A stretch of DNA of 50,842 nt, from contig PBLV01000010.1 of assembly GCA_002721895.1 (NCBI GenBank), positions 1 to 50,842 of the forward strand, given 5' to 3'. The notes under the pieces are model-generated. The model made no database searches. It had not been told where the DNA came from and saw nothing but the letters and a program-made list of their open reading frames with translations. The first letter of the stretch is position 1. Each line of letters begins with the position of its first letter. The stretch is from Verrucomicrobiales bacterium. Lineage in GTDB: Bacteria > Verrucomicrobiota > Verrucomicrobiae > Limisphaerales > UBA1100. A program made the translations under genes and the position numbers. Below, piece by piece: positions 16,199 to 24,246 of the stretch.

Positions 16199-17332
16199 AT
16201 GGATGGGCGTCGACAGGATGTATTTGAAGGTGGGGCGATGGCGGAGGAATTGCCGGGGGGGCGTTTGGCGGGGAAGGTTTCCGTGCGGGGTGGGGTGGTG
16301 CATTTCAGTGGTGACGGGGTGGAGGTTTCGCTGCCTATCTCGGGGATTGAGGTGGAGCGGGGCGGGGCAGCCAATCGGTTGGTTTTCTTTAAACACTCCA
16401 GCCGGCAGGGCTGGGCGATGTTCACGGCGGATGGGGCGGTGCTGAAGCATCCGGACTTGGCGCGAGATCCACGAGTGGCGGAGATGCTGGGCGGTATTCG
16501 GCGACGTCGGATGCTGGCGGCGACGGGGCTGGCGTTGTTGTTCCTGGTGCCGTTGCTGGCGTTGGCGGGGTTGTTTGTTGCGCGCGGCTGGATTGTGGGA
16601 AAAGTGGCGGAGCAGGTGCCGGTGTCCTGGGAGGAGCAGCTGGGAGAGACGGTGTTCAAGCGAATTGGGAAGGGCAAGGTGGTGGAGAATGCGGAGATGC
16701 GGGCTGATTTTGACAAGATTGCCAAGCGGCTGGTGGAGGGGATTGGGAGTTCGCGTTATGAGTTCAAGTTTCACATTGTGCAGGAAGACTCATTGAATGC
16801 GTTTGCGTTGCCGGGGGGGACAATGGCGATCCATACGGGGTTGCTGCTGGCGGCGGATTCGGCGGAGGAAGTGGCGGGGGTGATGGCGCATGAACTGGCG
16901 CATGTGACAGAGCAGCACAGTGTGCGGAACATGATTGAGGCGGCGGGTCTGTACGCATTGGTGACGGCGTTGTTTGGGGACGCGACGGGGCTGCTGGCGG
17001 TGGTGGCGAACAATGCGCCGATGTTGTTGCGGATGAAGTTTTCACGGGACCACGAGCGGGAGGCGGACGCGGTGGGGTTCGAGTATTTGATGAGGGCGAG
17101 GATTGATCCGCGAGGGATGGAGGCGTTTTTCAGAAAGATGGAGGAGGAACAGGAAAAGATGGGAGCGGGCGCGATCCCGGACATCCTGAGTACGCATCCG
17201 GCGACGGCGGAGCGGATTGAGAAAATGCAGCATTTGAACGCGGGCGTTGAGGGTAGTGATTTTGAGCCAATTGACTTGAACTATTCGGCGTTCAAGGAAA
17301 AGCTGCGGGCGGCCCTGAAGGAACGGCGTTGA
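16199..17332 (+). CDS. M48-family membrane zinc metalloprotease
   Basis: A 377-residue protease of peptidase family M48. A beta-rich N-terminal domain (about residues 15-95) precedes one membrane segment near 105-125 (GLALLFLVPLLALAGLFVA). The catalytic domain then shows FALPGGTMAIHTGLL near 205, the HEXXH zinc motif in MAHELAHVTEQHS near 230, and EREADAVGFEYL near 287 supplying the third, glutamate ligand. STHPATAERIEKM near 340 is the conserved substrate-cleft segment. It resembles the BepA/LoiP-like or N-terminal-extended M48 group active in envelope quality control. AAGGAG at 16186-16191 sits seven bases from ATG 16199, which decides the start over GTG 16196. Nine bases separate it from the first AIM24 gene, so they are probably co-transcribed. 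Confidence 0.92.
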   Translation: MDGRRQDVFEGGAMAEELPGGRLAGKVSVRGGVVHFSGDGVEVSLPISGIEVERGGAANRLVFFKHSSRQGWAMFTADGAVLKHPDLARDPRVAEMLGGIRRRRMLAATGLALLFLVPLLALAGLFVARGWIVGKVAEQVPVSWEEQLGETVFKRIGKGKVVENAEMRADFDKIAKRLVEGIGSSRYEFKFHIVQEDSLNAFALPGGTMAIHTGLLLAADSAEEVAGVMAHELAHVTEQHSVRNMIEAAGLYALVTALFGDATGLLAVVANNAPMLLRMKFSRDHEREADAVGFEYLMRARIDPRGMEAFFRKMEEEQEKMGAGAIPDILSTHPATAERIEKMQHLNAGVEGSDFEPIDLNYSAFKEKLRAALKERR

Positions 17333-17341
17333 TTTAAAACC

Positions 17342-18004
17342 ATGCAGACGAAAATTGAGGGTGGACCGGCCTTTGCCTATCTCCACGTGGACTTGAACCC
17401 AGGAGAGACGGTGGTGGCGGAGAGTGATGCGATGAGCAGCATGGCGGCGGATCTGGACATGGACGCGAAGTTCAACGGCGGGTTTTTTAGCGGGTTGTTC
17501 AAGAAGTTCTTTGGCGGGGAGTCTCTGTTTGTGAACCACTTCACCAACCGCGCTTCCGGCGAGCGTCGGGTAACGCTGGTGCAGGCCACGCCGGGCAACC
17601 TGCGCGAGGTGCAGTTGAGCGGCCAGACGATCTGCCTGCAGCCGGGGGCATACGTGGCCAGCACGCCGGGGCTTGAACTCAAGGCGCGCTGGGCGGGTTT
17701 CAAGTCGTGGTTCGCGGGAGAGGGTTTGTTCAAGCTGGCGGTGACGGGCTCAGGCACTCTGTGGTACGGGGCCTATGGAGAGCTGCTGGAGAAGGAGGTC
17801 AGCGGGGAGTACATCGTGGACACGGCTCATTTGGTGGCCTACGACCCACAGTTGACGCTGAACATCCAGTTGGCGGGCGGTATTTTCAGCAGCTTGTTCG
17901 GCGGGGAAGGGTTTGTGACGCGGATTGAGGGGACGGGGAAAATCATCGTGCAGACGCGCAGCTTGTCGGGCTTGGCCGGCTGGTTGAACCCGAGGTTATT
18001 TTAA
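17342..18004 (+). CDS. AIM24-family protein, copy 1
   Basis: A 220-residue protein of the AIM24/TIGR00266 family, which folds as a double-stranded beta-helix-like sandwich; the yeast member affects mitochondrial inner-membrane organisation, while bacterial roles are unproven. Family landmarks are LNPGETVVAESDAM near residue 17, FGGESLFVNHFTN near 58, LQPGAYVAST near 100, FAGEGLFKLAVTGSGTLWYG near 122, GEYIVDTAHLVAYD near 155 and FGGEGFVTRIEGTGKIIVQT near 183. The second copy begins nine bases after its stop, and the M48 gene ends nine bases upstream. No signal peptide or membrane segment is seen, so it is probably cytoplasmic or peripheral to the membrane. An A/T-rich tract, not a Shine-Dalgarno, precedes the ATG. 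Confidence 0.9.
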   Translation: MQTKIEGGPAFAYLHVDLNPGETVVAESDAMSSMAADLDMDAKFNGGFFSGLFKKFFGGESLFVNHFTNRASGERRVTLVQATPGNLREVQLSGQTICLQPGAYVASTPGLELKARWAGFKSWFAGEGLFKLAVTGSGTLWYGAYGELLEKEVSGEYIVDTAHLVAYDPQLTLNIQLAGGIFSSLFGGEGFVTRIEGTGKIIVQTRSLSGLAGWLNPRLF

Positions 18005-18012
18005 GGTTTAAA

Positions 18013-18699
18013 ATGGATATTGCCATCAACCACGGACCGGGCAATGCGGCGGCGACCATTCGTCTGCAGCCGGGGGAAAGCTGCACGGCGGAGAGCGGCG
18101 CGATGATTGCGATGAGCGGCGGGCTGCAGGTGGAGACGACCACCCACAAGCGTGGCTCGGGGGGGATGATGAAGGCGCTCAAGCGGATGCTGACGGGCGA
18201 GTCGTTTTTCCTGAATCATTTTACCGCGTCGCATCAGGTGGGCGAGGTGATGTTGGGCACCCAGTTGGCGGGAGACATGATGCAGTATGACCTGCAGCCG
18301 GGGATGAATCTGGTGGTGCAGTCTGGCGCCTACGTGGCGAATCATCCACAGGTGGAGCTGGACATGAGCTGGCAGGGCTTTGGCAAGGCGTTGTTCTCGG
18401 GTGAATCGATGTTCTGGATTCACTGCAGCGGGCAGGGGCCGATTGTGCTGGCGTCGTTTGGCGCGATTTATCCCATTCAGGTCAACGGCGAATACATTGT
18501 GGACACGGGGCACATTGTGGCGTTCGAGGAAACGCTGCAGTTTGAGATCACCAAGGCGGGCAAGAGTTGGATTTCCTCCATGCTGGGCGGGGAGGGGCTG
18601 GTCTGCAAATTCAAGGGGCAGGGCACGGTCTGGTGCCAGAGCCATAATGCGGACTCTTTTGGTACCATGCTGGGGCCGTTGTTGCGGCCGCGCAAATAG
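18013..18699 (+). CDS. AIM24-family protein, copy 2
   Basis: A 228-residue second member of the AIM24/TIGR00266 array. It shares with copy 1 the motifs LQPGESCTAESGAM near residue 19, LTGESFFLNHFTA near 60, VQSGAYVANHPQV near 101, FSGESMFWIHCSGQGPIVLA near 125, GEYIVDTGHIVAFE near 157 and LGGEGLVCKFKGQGTVWCQS near 190. The Ser-rich GAMIAMSGGLQVET segment is closest to the canonical TIGR00266 consensus, making this the most typical of the three. It lacks extra domains, signal peptides or membrane segments. Start ATG 18013 follows TTTAAA. Eleven bases separate its stop from copy 3, and GCGAGG within that gap gives copy 3 a Shine-Dalgarno. Confidence 0.92.
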   Translation: MDIAINHGPGNAAATIRLQPGESCTAESGAMIAMSGGLQVETTTHKRGSGGMMKALKRMLTGESFFLNHFTASHQVGEVMLGTQLAGDMMQYDLQPGMNLVVQSGAYVANHPQVELDMSWQGFGKALFSGESMFWIHCSGQGPIVLASFGAIYPIQVNGEYIVDTGHIVAFEETLQFEITKAGKSWISSMLGGEGLVCKFKGQGTVWCQSHNADSFGTMLGPLLRPRK

Positions 18700-18710
18700 C
18701 GAGGAATTTC

Positions 18711-19586
18711 ATGGAGATCACCATCAACCGTGACGGCGAAAACTACGGGCCTTTTCCGGAGGAGAAAGTGCGCCAGTTGGTAGCCGAGGGGCAGCTCAGC
18801 ACGGACGACAACCTGGCGTTTGTGGAAGGCATGACTGAGTGGAAGCCGCTAGGCGAGGTGTTGGCCAGTTCAGCAACGCCCGCGGTGTCCCCGGGCATTG
18901 TCCAGGGCAGTGGCAAGCGCGAGCATGAGTATGCCATCGAGGGCCGGCCGGACTTTGCTTACGTCACCGTGCAAGTGCCCGCGGAACAAACACTCAAGGT
19001 CGAGGCCAGTTCCATGGCCACCATGTCCACCAACATGGAGATGAAGACCAAGCTGAAGGGCGGCTTTTCCCGATTTCTCACAGGGGAGAGTCTCTTCATC
19101 AACGAGTTCAGTGCGCGCGGTGGCCCGGGCGAAATCGGCATTGCTCCCGGCGCGCCGGGTGACTTGGTGCATTACTTCGTGGATAGCCGCGAGGAGATTT
19201 TCCTTCAAAGCTCAGCCTTCGTTGCCTCGAGCATGGGGGTGGAGGTGGATTCCAAGTGGCAGGGCTTTAAAGGCTTTTTCAGTGGCGAGAGCTTGTTTCT
19301 CATTCGCTGCGCTGGGCAGGGCGACTTGTGGTTTAACACGTACGGTGCCATCATGGAGATTGACGTCAACGGGGACTACGTGGTGGACACCGGCCACATC
19401 GTTGCCTTCACCAGTGGCCTACAGTATGAGGTGACTTCGTTTGGGGGATTAAAGAGCCTGTTCTTTTCCGGCGAAGGTTTGGTCTGCCGCTTCAGTGGGC
19501 ACGGCCGGCTTTGGGTCCAGACGCGCCAACTTCCCTCTTTTGCCTGGTGGGTTCACCCCTACCGACCGGTGGAAAGAAGCAACTAG
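18711..19586 (+). CDS. GYF_2 domain fused to AIM24 domain, copy 3
   Basis: A 291-residue fusion. Residues 1-52 form a GYF_2 domain (YGPFPEEKVRQLVAEGQL then TEWKPLGEV), a small module thought to bind proline-rich or partner sequences, common at the N-terminus of bacterial membrane proteins. After a short linker, an AIM24 domain runs from about residue 73 to the end, with VPAEQTLKVEASSMATMST, LTGESLFINEFSARG, LQSSAFVASS, FSGESLFLIRCAGQGDLWFN, GDYVVDTGHIVAFT and FSGEGLVCRFSGHGRLWVQT. GAGG at 18701-18704 precedes ATG 18711. It closes a tightly packed M48-AIM24-AIM24-AIM24 run. The neighbour at 20616 carries a related GYF_2 domain, suggesting shared partners. Confidence 0.92.
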   Translation: MEITINRDGENYGPFPEEKVRQLVAEGQLSTDDNLAFVEGMTEWKPLGEVLASSATPAVSPGIVQGSGKREHEYAIEGRPDFAYVTVQVPAEQTLKVEASSMATMSTNMEMKTKLKGGFSRFLTGESLFINEFSARGGPGEIGIAPGAPGDLVHYFVDSREEIFLQSSAFVASSMGVEVDSKWQGFKGFFSGESLFLIRCAGQGDLWFNTYGAIMEIDVNGDYVVDTGHIVAFTSGLQYEVTSFGGLKSLFFSGEGLVCRFSGHGRLWVQTRQLPSFAWWVHPYRPVERSN

Positions 19587-19592
19587 CGGCGC

Positions 19593-19997
19593 CTACCTGA
19601 AAATGCCCGCCAGCCCGTTGAAGAAATCATTGATCTGGCCGATCAGGAATCCTGTCGCGGCGCCCACCGCGGAAACGGCGCCCAGAAAAATGAGGTGATA
19701 GATCAGCAGGACCGTGGAGAGGGTCAGTGCGGCAATGGCCAACTCTCGTCCGATGAGTCTGCCTTCGCTTCGGTTGATTTGCCACATCGCCACCGTGGCC
19801 AGAATGAGACCCAAAATGCCTGGGATCAGCAGGATGCCAAACGCGCTGAGAACCAGCGCCACGATGGCCATGACGCTAATTTGAGGCTGAGGTGGTTGTT
19901 CCACGGGGGCCGCCGGCGTGCCGTTGTCGGGCTGTGTGGCTGCGGCGGTTTCAGTGGATTTCTTTTTCACCGGCTTGCGTGATTGTTGCATGGTCAT
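19593..19997 (-). CDS. Small DUF4190-like membrane protein
   Basis: A 134-residue membrane protein. Its first 40 residues are hydrophilic and Lys/Pro/Gln-rich. Two or three membrane segments follow: SVMAIVALVLSAFGILLIPG, ILGLILATVAMWQI and LAIAALTLSTVLLIYHLIFLG. The pattern of a hydrophobic pair separated by a short AxxxIxRSEG...GRELA turn matches DUF4190-type proteins, whose function is unknown. Both ATG 19997 and ATG 19991 are possible starts. The gene is convergent with the third AIM24 gene, with six bases between stops. Twin membrane proteins of this kind often accompany GYF_2 domains, as here within the same neighbourhood. Confidence 0.75.
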   Translation of the reverse strand: MTMQQSRKPVKKKSTETAAATQPDNGTPAAPVEQPPQPQISVMAIVALVLSAFGILLIPGILGLILATVAMWQINRSEGRLIGRELAIAALTLSTVLLIYHLIFLGAVSAVGAATGFLIGQINDFFNGLAGIFR

Positions 19998-20076
19998 AGG
20001 TCAACAGGCCGCTCATCCTATGCCATGAATGGCCTCCAAAAACCAGCTTTTTCTGTGAAGCCCGGCGCCGTTGCGG

Positions 20077-20523
20077 TTACTTCGCACGGTTCTTTTCCAG
20101 CCAGCGAATGATATCCTCCGCCTCCTCGCCGCCGTAGCCATCCAGCCGGGTTCGCTCCTTGCCCGTGGCGTCCAGCAACAGGAGAACAGGAAAGCCGTTT
20201 ACGTTAAATTGTTTTGCCAGGGCGGCATTGGCTTCCGCCTGTTTCTTGGGCAGGGGATTTCGCCGGGGGAAATCCACGAGCACCAGCTCGAGGTTTTCGT
20301 CCGCATAGTCCACGAAAGGCTTGGTGCTTAGGACGCGCCGGTGCAGTGCTTGGCAGGGAGGGCACCAATCGGAGCCCGTGAAATCTAGCAGCACGCCACG
20401 GTTGTTTTCAGCCGCCGCTTTGAGCGCATCATCAAGGTTTACGCCCCAGTCACCCTCGGCGTGTTCCACGGTGGGCAGACAGGCGAGCAACAAGGCCAAT
20501 GGGGCCAACGCAATCCATCGCAT
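20077..20523 (-). CDS. Exported thioredoxin-like protein
   Basis: A 148-residue thioredoxin-fold protein with an N-terminal signal sequence (MRWIALAPLALLLACLPTVEHAEG). The LLAC might serve as a lipobox, making lipid anchoring possible; otherwise cleavage after HAEG gives a periplasmic protein. The active site is SDWCPPCQALHRRV near residue 53, a CxxC redox pair of the DsbD-gamma/thioredoxin-7 type, rather than the WCGPC of cytoplasmic thioredoxin. The cis-proline appears in VNGFPVLLLLDATG near residue 112. It probably reduces or exchanges disulfides of envelope proteins. A TTGACA on the minus strand (20558-20553) begins 35 bases before the ATG, though the -10 region is weak. Confidence 0.87.
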   Translation of the reverse strand: MRWIALAPLALLLACLPTVEHAEGDWGVNLDDALKAAAENNRGVLLDFTGSDWCPPCQALHRRVLSTKPFVDYADENLELVLVDFPRRNPLPKKQAEANAALAKQFNVNGFPVLLLLDATGKERTRLDGYGGEEAEDIIRWLEKNRAK

Positions 20524-20615
20524 GTGGGAAGGCTGGTCTGCCGTGGCAATGATGTCAATGACCCGGCTTGCGGCGGCGTCGGCAACGTGTTACACGAATG
20601 TTTTGCTGGCCGGGC

Positions 20616-21935
20616 ATGCAGGTTCACTTGGATAGAGGGGGGCAACGATACGGCCCCTATTCGGTGGAGGAGATCAACACCTACCTTGAAGGCGGCCAGG
20701 TGTTGGCCACCGACTTGGCGTGGTATGACGGCGCGCCTGACTGGATGCCCCTCACTCAGGTGCCCGGCGTCAAGAATGGCGGTGCACCTCCGCCCCCTTC
20801 GCCTCCGCCTCCCGGGGCACCGGCCGCGGAAGAGAAAAAAGAAGAAGCCGCTCCCGCGGTAAACCCCGAGGTGGCCGCGATGGCCGCCAAGATGAACGAG
20901 TTGCCGGAGGATTTAAAGGATCGGCAAATCGAGCTGGAGGGGGACACCTGCCTTTACAATGGCTGGGTTTTTTTCCAGAAGAAACCAGCGGCCATTATCC
21001 TCGGTGCTGCCGTGGCGTTGCCGCTGGTGTTGATTTGCCTGGCGCTCCTTATCCCGGCTGGACCAATGCTGGGCGGGACGTTTTATTATTTCCTTCAGCG
21101 CAAACGCCTTCGGCGTGGCGGCATCTCGCAGATGTTCCATGGATTCAGTGGCCAGTTTGTTTCCCTGATGCTGGGTTTTCTCATCCAGTTTTTTATCCTG
21201 CTTTTTTCCGTGGTGCCCGGGATTCTGCTCATCTGGGGCGCGGGCTACAAGTTTGACCCCTACATCATTGGCTCCGATGTGTCCGGATTCTGGGAAGGCG
21301 TGACCATGGCGGGGGCGGCCTACTACGAATCGGTGGCGGACTGTGCCGGCTTCGGCGATTTTTGGTTTCGCCTGCAGCAGGCCATTTGGACGACCACCAG
21401 CCAGCTGACGGCCTTCATGTCCACGCTCAACACCGTGCCCGGCTGGGGCAAACTGGGCTTTTTCGCGGGGGCGATCCTGGTCGTGGTGGTGCCCTACCAA
21501 CTGGGCCTCCGCTGGATGTTCGCCTTGCCGATGGCCGCTCACTACAAGATGAGCTTTGGCCGGGCGATGAAATTGAGTTCCGAGCAGGTGCTCAAGGACA
21601 AGACGGGCGTTCTCTTCTTTTTTCTGACCAGCATCCTGTTTAATGCGCTTGGACTGGCCCTGATCGTGGTAGGCACCATTCTGACCAAGATTGGAGGCGG
21701 TGGCGCTACCGCCGGTGGAATCGCCCTGATTGTGCTGGGCATCGCCGGGTTGATTTTCACTTTTGCCATCACCGGCACGGCTTACGTCGTGGCGTATGAG
21801 GAATTCTGCGGGCGCCCGCGGAAGATGGAACAGGTTCCCGAGTGGATTCTTTACATCTGTATTTTCATTGGCACCTCCATCGCGCTGGTATCGGTGTACA
21901 CGGTTTTCACCGCGATGATGTCCGCCTACAGTTGA
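20616..21935 (+). CDS. GYF_2-domain multi-pass membrane protein
   Basis: A 439-residue protein. Residues 1-52 form a GYF_2 domain (GGQRYGPYSVEEINTYLEGG, then APDWMPLTQVPG). A Pro-rich and Ala/Glu-rich linker extends to about 90. About six membrane segments follow, near residues 128-155, 188-215, 285-312, 345-372, 380-408 and 411-436. The stretch GTFYYFLQRKRLRRGGISQMFHGF between the first two recalls DUF975/glycerophosphodiesterase-type membrane domains, but I cannot assign it. The frame is open upstream to 20568; ATG 20616 is chosen because the GYF_2 strand begins immediately. The gene is divergent from the thioredoxin-like gene and convergent with the next gene, six bases away. Function unknown; likely an envelope complex component. 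Confidence 0.8.
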   Translation: MQVHLDRGGQRYGPYSVEEINTYLEGGQVLATDLAWYDGAPDWMPLTQVPGVKNGGAPPPPSPPPPGAPAAEEKKEEAAPAVNPEVAAMAAKMNELPEDLKDRQIELEGDTCLYNGWVFFQKKPAAIILGAAVALPLVLICLALLIPAGPMLGGTFYYFLQRKRLRRGGISQMFHGFSGQFVSLMLGFLIQFFILLFSVVPGILLIWGAGYKFDPYIIGSDVSGFWEGVTMAGAAYYESVADCAGFGDFWFRLQQAIWTTTSQLTAFMSTLNTVPGWGKLGFFAGAILVVVVPYQLGLRWMFALPMAAHYKMSFGRAMKLSSEQVLKDKTGVLFFFLTSILFNALGLALIVVGTILTKIGGGGATAGGIALIVLGIAGLIFTFAITGTAYVVAYEEFCGRPRKMEQVPEWILYICIFIGTSIALVSVYTVFTAMMSAYS

Positions 21936-21941
21936 CGGCCA

Positions 21942-23126
21942 TCAAGGAGGGGGCGGATTGTCGTCCGGGTTCGGCGTCGGGTTGTCGTCGGGATCCGGAT
22001 CGTCAACACCCGGCTTTTTCAATTCTTCATCCTTCTCGTAGGGCGAATCTTCGTCCGTCACCTTCATGGCCTCGATCTTGGCCTCAATCGCCACTCGCCA
22101 TGGAGTCCGGGCGATGTTCTCGCGCAGCTTTCCATATGTGGGTGGCTCCATGAATTGCGCGTTTTCCCCTGTCTCCTCATCAAACTTCATGAATCCCGTG
22201 CTTTTCTCCTTAGGCAGCCCGTACATGTTCGCCATCTCCAGCTTCACCTTGTTGTAGGCCAAGCCAGTCTCGCTGAACTCCACGCTTTTAAAGCTGCGCT
22301 TGGGCGACTTGATGTCCGAGCCGTCCCGCTTGTCGATAGCCTTTTTAAAGCGCGCATCCGTCCACCGGTTCAGCGTCAACGGTTTCGCACCGTCAAATCC
22401 CAGTTCCCATAGAATCTTGCCTTGGTGGTAAACCTGCTCCTTGACCAGGCTGGAGCTGCTGTTGAACCACAGCTTGCGTACGTATGCCAACGTGCCATTT
22501 TCATCATAGGACTTGATCGTGGATGTTCCCGCCGGGCTGCCTTCCTTGAATTCCGCCTTGTGGACCAGCCGTCCCTTCTCATCCCAGATGAAGGCCGGCC
22601 CGTTCAGTTTCCCGTTGATCACGATCAACTCGCAAATCTTGTTCTTGTCGCCATCGTATTCCACGATGCGCCCCGTCAGCTTCGACCCGTTGTCGTCCAT
22701 GGCGGTGATCCTCACCTCCGTAGGTGGCTCCCGCAGGCCCGTGACCTGATAGTAGCTGCTCGTGGTTTCATCCCAGACCGTGTCATCCTTTCCCTCCTCT
22801 TCCACCGGCGAGGTTACCAGGAAGCCGGGCTCAATAAACTTTCCCGGGGGTTCCTCTTCCGCCTCGTCTCCGAGGTCGATCATCATGTAGTAGAAAAAAT
22901 TGGTCGGCGAATAGGTCGTCGCGTTGTTGGGCGACCCCTCCCACACTACGTCCTCATTGTTGATCTCCTCAAGCCGGGAACCGGAATATTTTCCGCCGCC
23001 GAATTTCCAGATGCATATCCCGCCCACGATTGACAACACCAACACCCCTAGGCCGATCCACAACGGCAACAACTTCTGCGCCGTGGACATTTCCTCGGCG
23101 TGGGTGGATTGGGCGTCGCCGCTCAT
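21942..23126 (-). CDS. Membrane-anchored protein with YwqK/MORN-like repeats
   Basis: A 394-residue protein. After a short hydrophilic start comes one membrane segment near residues 22-42 (WIGLGVLVLSIVGGICIW), placing the rest outside. The central region (about 130-245) has strand repeats of the YwqK or MORN-like kind: GRIVEYDGDKNKICEL, LNGPAFIWDEKGRLVHKAEF and TSTIKSYDENGTLAYVRKL. Such repeats are often called YwqK-family antitoxin in databases, but a toxin partner is not present here. The C-terminus is Asp/Pro-rich (DDPDPDDNPTPNPDDNPPPP). ATG 23126 is used; a TTG exists six codons upstream. It follows mutY by 18 bases on the same strand and is probably in the same transcript. Function unknown. 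Confidence 0.72.
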   Translation of the reverse strand: MSGDAQSTHAEEMSTAQKLLPLWIGLGVLVLSIVGGICIWKFGGGKYSGSRLEEINNEDVVWEGSPNNATTYSPTNFFYYMMIDLGDEAEEEPPGKFIEPGFLVTSPVEEEGKDDTVWDETTSSYYQVTGLREPPTEVRITAMDDNGSKLTGRIVEYDGDKNKICELIVINGKLNGPAFIWDEKGRLVHKAEFKEGSPAGTSTIKSYDENGTLAYVRKLWFNSSSSLVKEQVYHQGKILWELGFDGAKPLTLNRWTDARFKKAIDKRDGSDIKSPKRSFKSVEFSETGLAYNKVKLEMANMYGLPKEKSTGFMKFDEETGENAQFMEPPTYGKLRENIARTPWRVAIEAKIEAMKVTDEDSPYEKDEELKKPGVDDPDPDDNPTPNPDDNPPPP

Positions 23127-23144
23127 GGCGTTACTATATCCCAA

Positions 23145-24200
23145 TCAACCCGCGGTCCGCAATATCCCCAGTGCTTTCCGGTGCGCGCCCGCCCAGGCCA
23201 GTTCACCCAAAGCCGTGTCCTTCACCCAGCGGCCTTGGCTATTCGGCCGGTTACCCATCAGATCCGCCTGCCAGACCGTGGCGCGGATGCGGTATCGTGT
23301 GATCGAGTGGGTAAACTCCCCCAAGCGGCGGGGTTTGCTCACGACCCCGCCCGCCAGTGCCGCTGCCCAATCCTTTGGTGTACGCGGGTTATCCGTTTCC
23401 AACGTGGGAAATTCCCAAAGCCCCGCGTTCACGCTGTTCTGGGGACGCCTGCGTACAAGCCAGCGCCCTCCGTTCTCCAGCAACAACACCCGCCAATGCC
23501 GCTTTACTGCTGGCGCGGCCCTGCCTCCCCTCGGATAGTACTCCGGCTGGTTCATCCGCCGTGCTGCGCAGGATCGTTGGAGTGGGCACTCACCGCAATG
23601 CGGCCCGCGCGGCGTGCACACCGTTGCTCCCAGTTCCATCAAGGCTTGGTTCAAGTCTCCCGGCGACCTGGTGGCCCGGGCGAATTTGCCCGCCAAATCC
23701 CAGAGCTTTTTCGCCATCAACGGTTCACGCGTGTTCCCTTCCAGCGCCAGCAAGCGCGTCAAGACACGAGTGACGTTCCCATCCAGAATCGGTTCCGGCT
23801 GTCCAAAGGCGATGCTCAGGATGGCGCCCGCCGTGTAGCGCCCTACGCCCGGCAATGTCCGCAGCGCGGCCATTTCGCCGGGCACCGAGCCATTGTGCTC
23901 CTTTAAAACAACGTGTGCCGCCCGCCGCAGGTTGCGCGCTCTGGAATAATATCCCAGTCCGGCCCAAAGTTTTAATACCCGTTCCTCTCTTGAGTGGGCC
24001 AAGGCCTTCACGGTCGGCAACGCCCGCATCCAGCGCTTCCAATAGGGAATTACAGTGGCTACCTGCGTTTGTTGCAGCATTACCTCCGAGATCCAGATTG
24101 CGTAGGGATCACTCGTTCGCCGCCACGGCAAGTCTCGCGCACAGGCACCATACCAATCGAGCAACCGCTGCGCCAAACGGCGAACTCTGCGCCCATCCAT
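23145..24200 (-). CDS. mutY: A/G-specific adenine glycosylase
   Basis: MutY removes adenine mispaired with 8-oxoguanine, preventing G-to-T transversions. The 351-residue product is normal. It shows the catalytic Glu region EVMLQQTQVATVIPYWKRW near residue 38, the helix-hairpin-helix LPGVGRYTAGAILSIAF near 115, the catalytic Asp in ILDGNVTRVL near 138 and the [4Fe-4S] ligands in CTPRGPHCGECPLQRSC near 194 (C-x6-C-x2-C-x5-C). The C-terminal half is the Nudix-like 8-oxoG-recognition domain, with GLWEFPTLE and FTHSITRYRIRATVW. ATG 24200 is used over the adjacent GTG 24203. A TTGACA (24238-24233, minus) lies 38 bases upstream. Divergent from apaG. Confidence 0.95.
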   Translation of the reverse strand: MDGRRVRRLAQRLLDWYGACARDLPWRRTSDPYAIWISEVMLQQTQVATVIPYWKRWMRALPTVKALAHSREERVLKLWAGLGYYSRARNLRRAAHVVLKEHNGSVPGEMAALRTLPGVGRYTAGAILSIAFGQPEPILDGNVTRVLTRLLALEGNTREPLMAKKLWDLAGKFARATRSPGDLNQALMELGATVCTPRGPHCGECPLQRSCAARRMNQPEYYPRGGRAAPAVKRHWRVLLLENGGRWLVRRRPQNSVNAGLWEFPTLETDNPRTPKDWAAALAGGVVSKPRRLGEFTHSITRYRIRATVWQADLMGNRPNSQGRWVKDTALGELAWAGAHRKALGILRTAG

Positions 24201-24246
24201 CACCCACGCAACCTCCGTGGCCTACCGTCCAATGTCAAAACTCATT

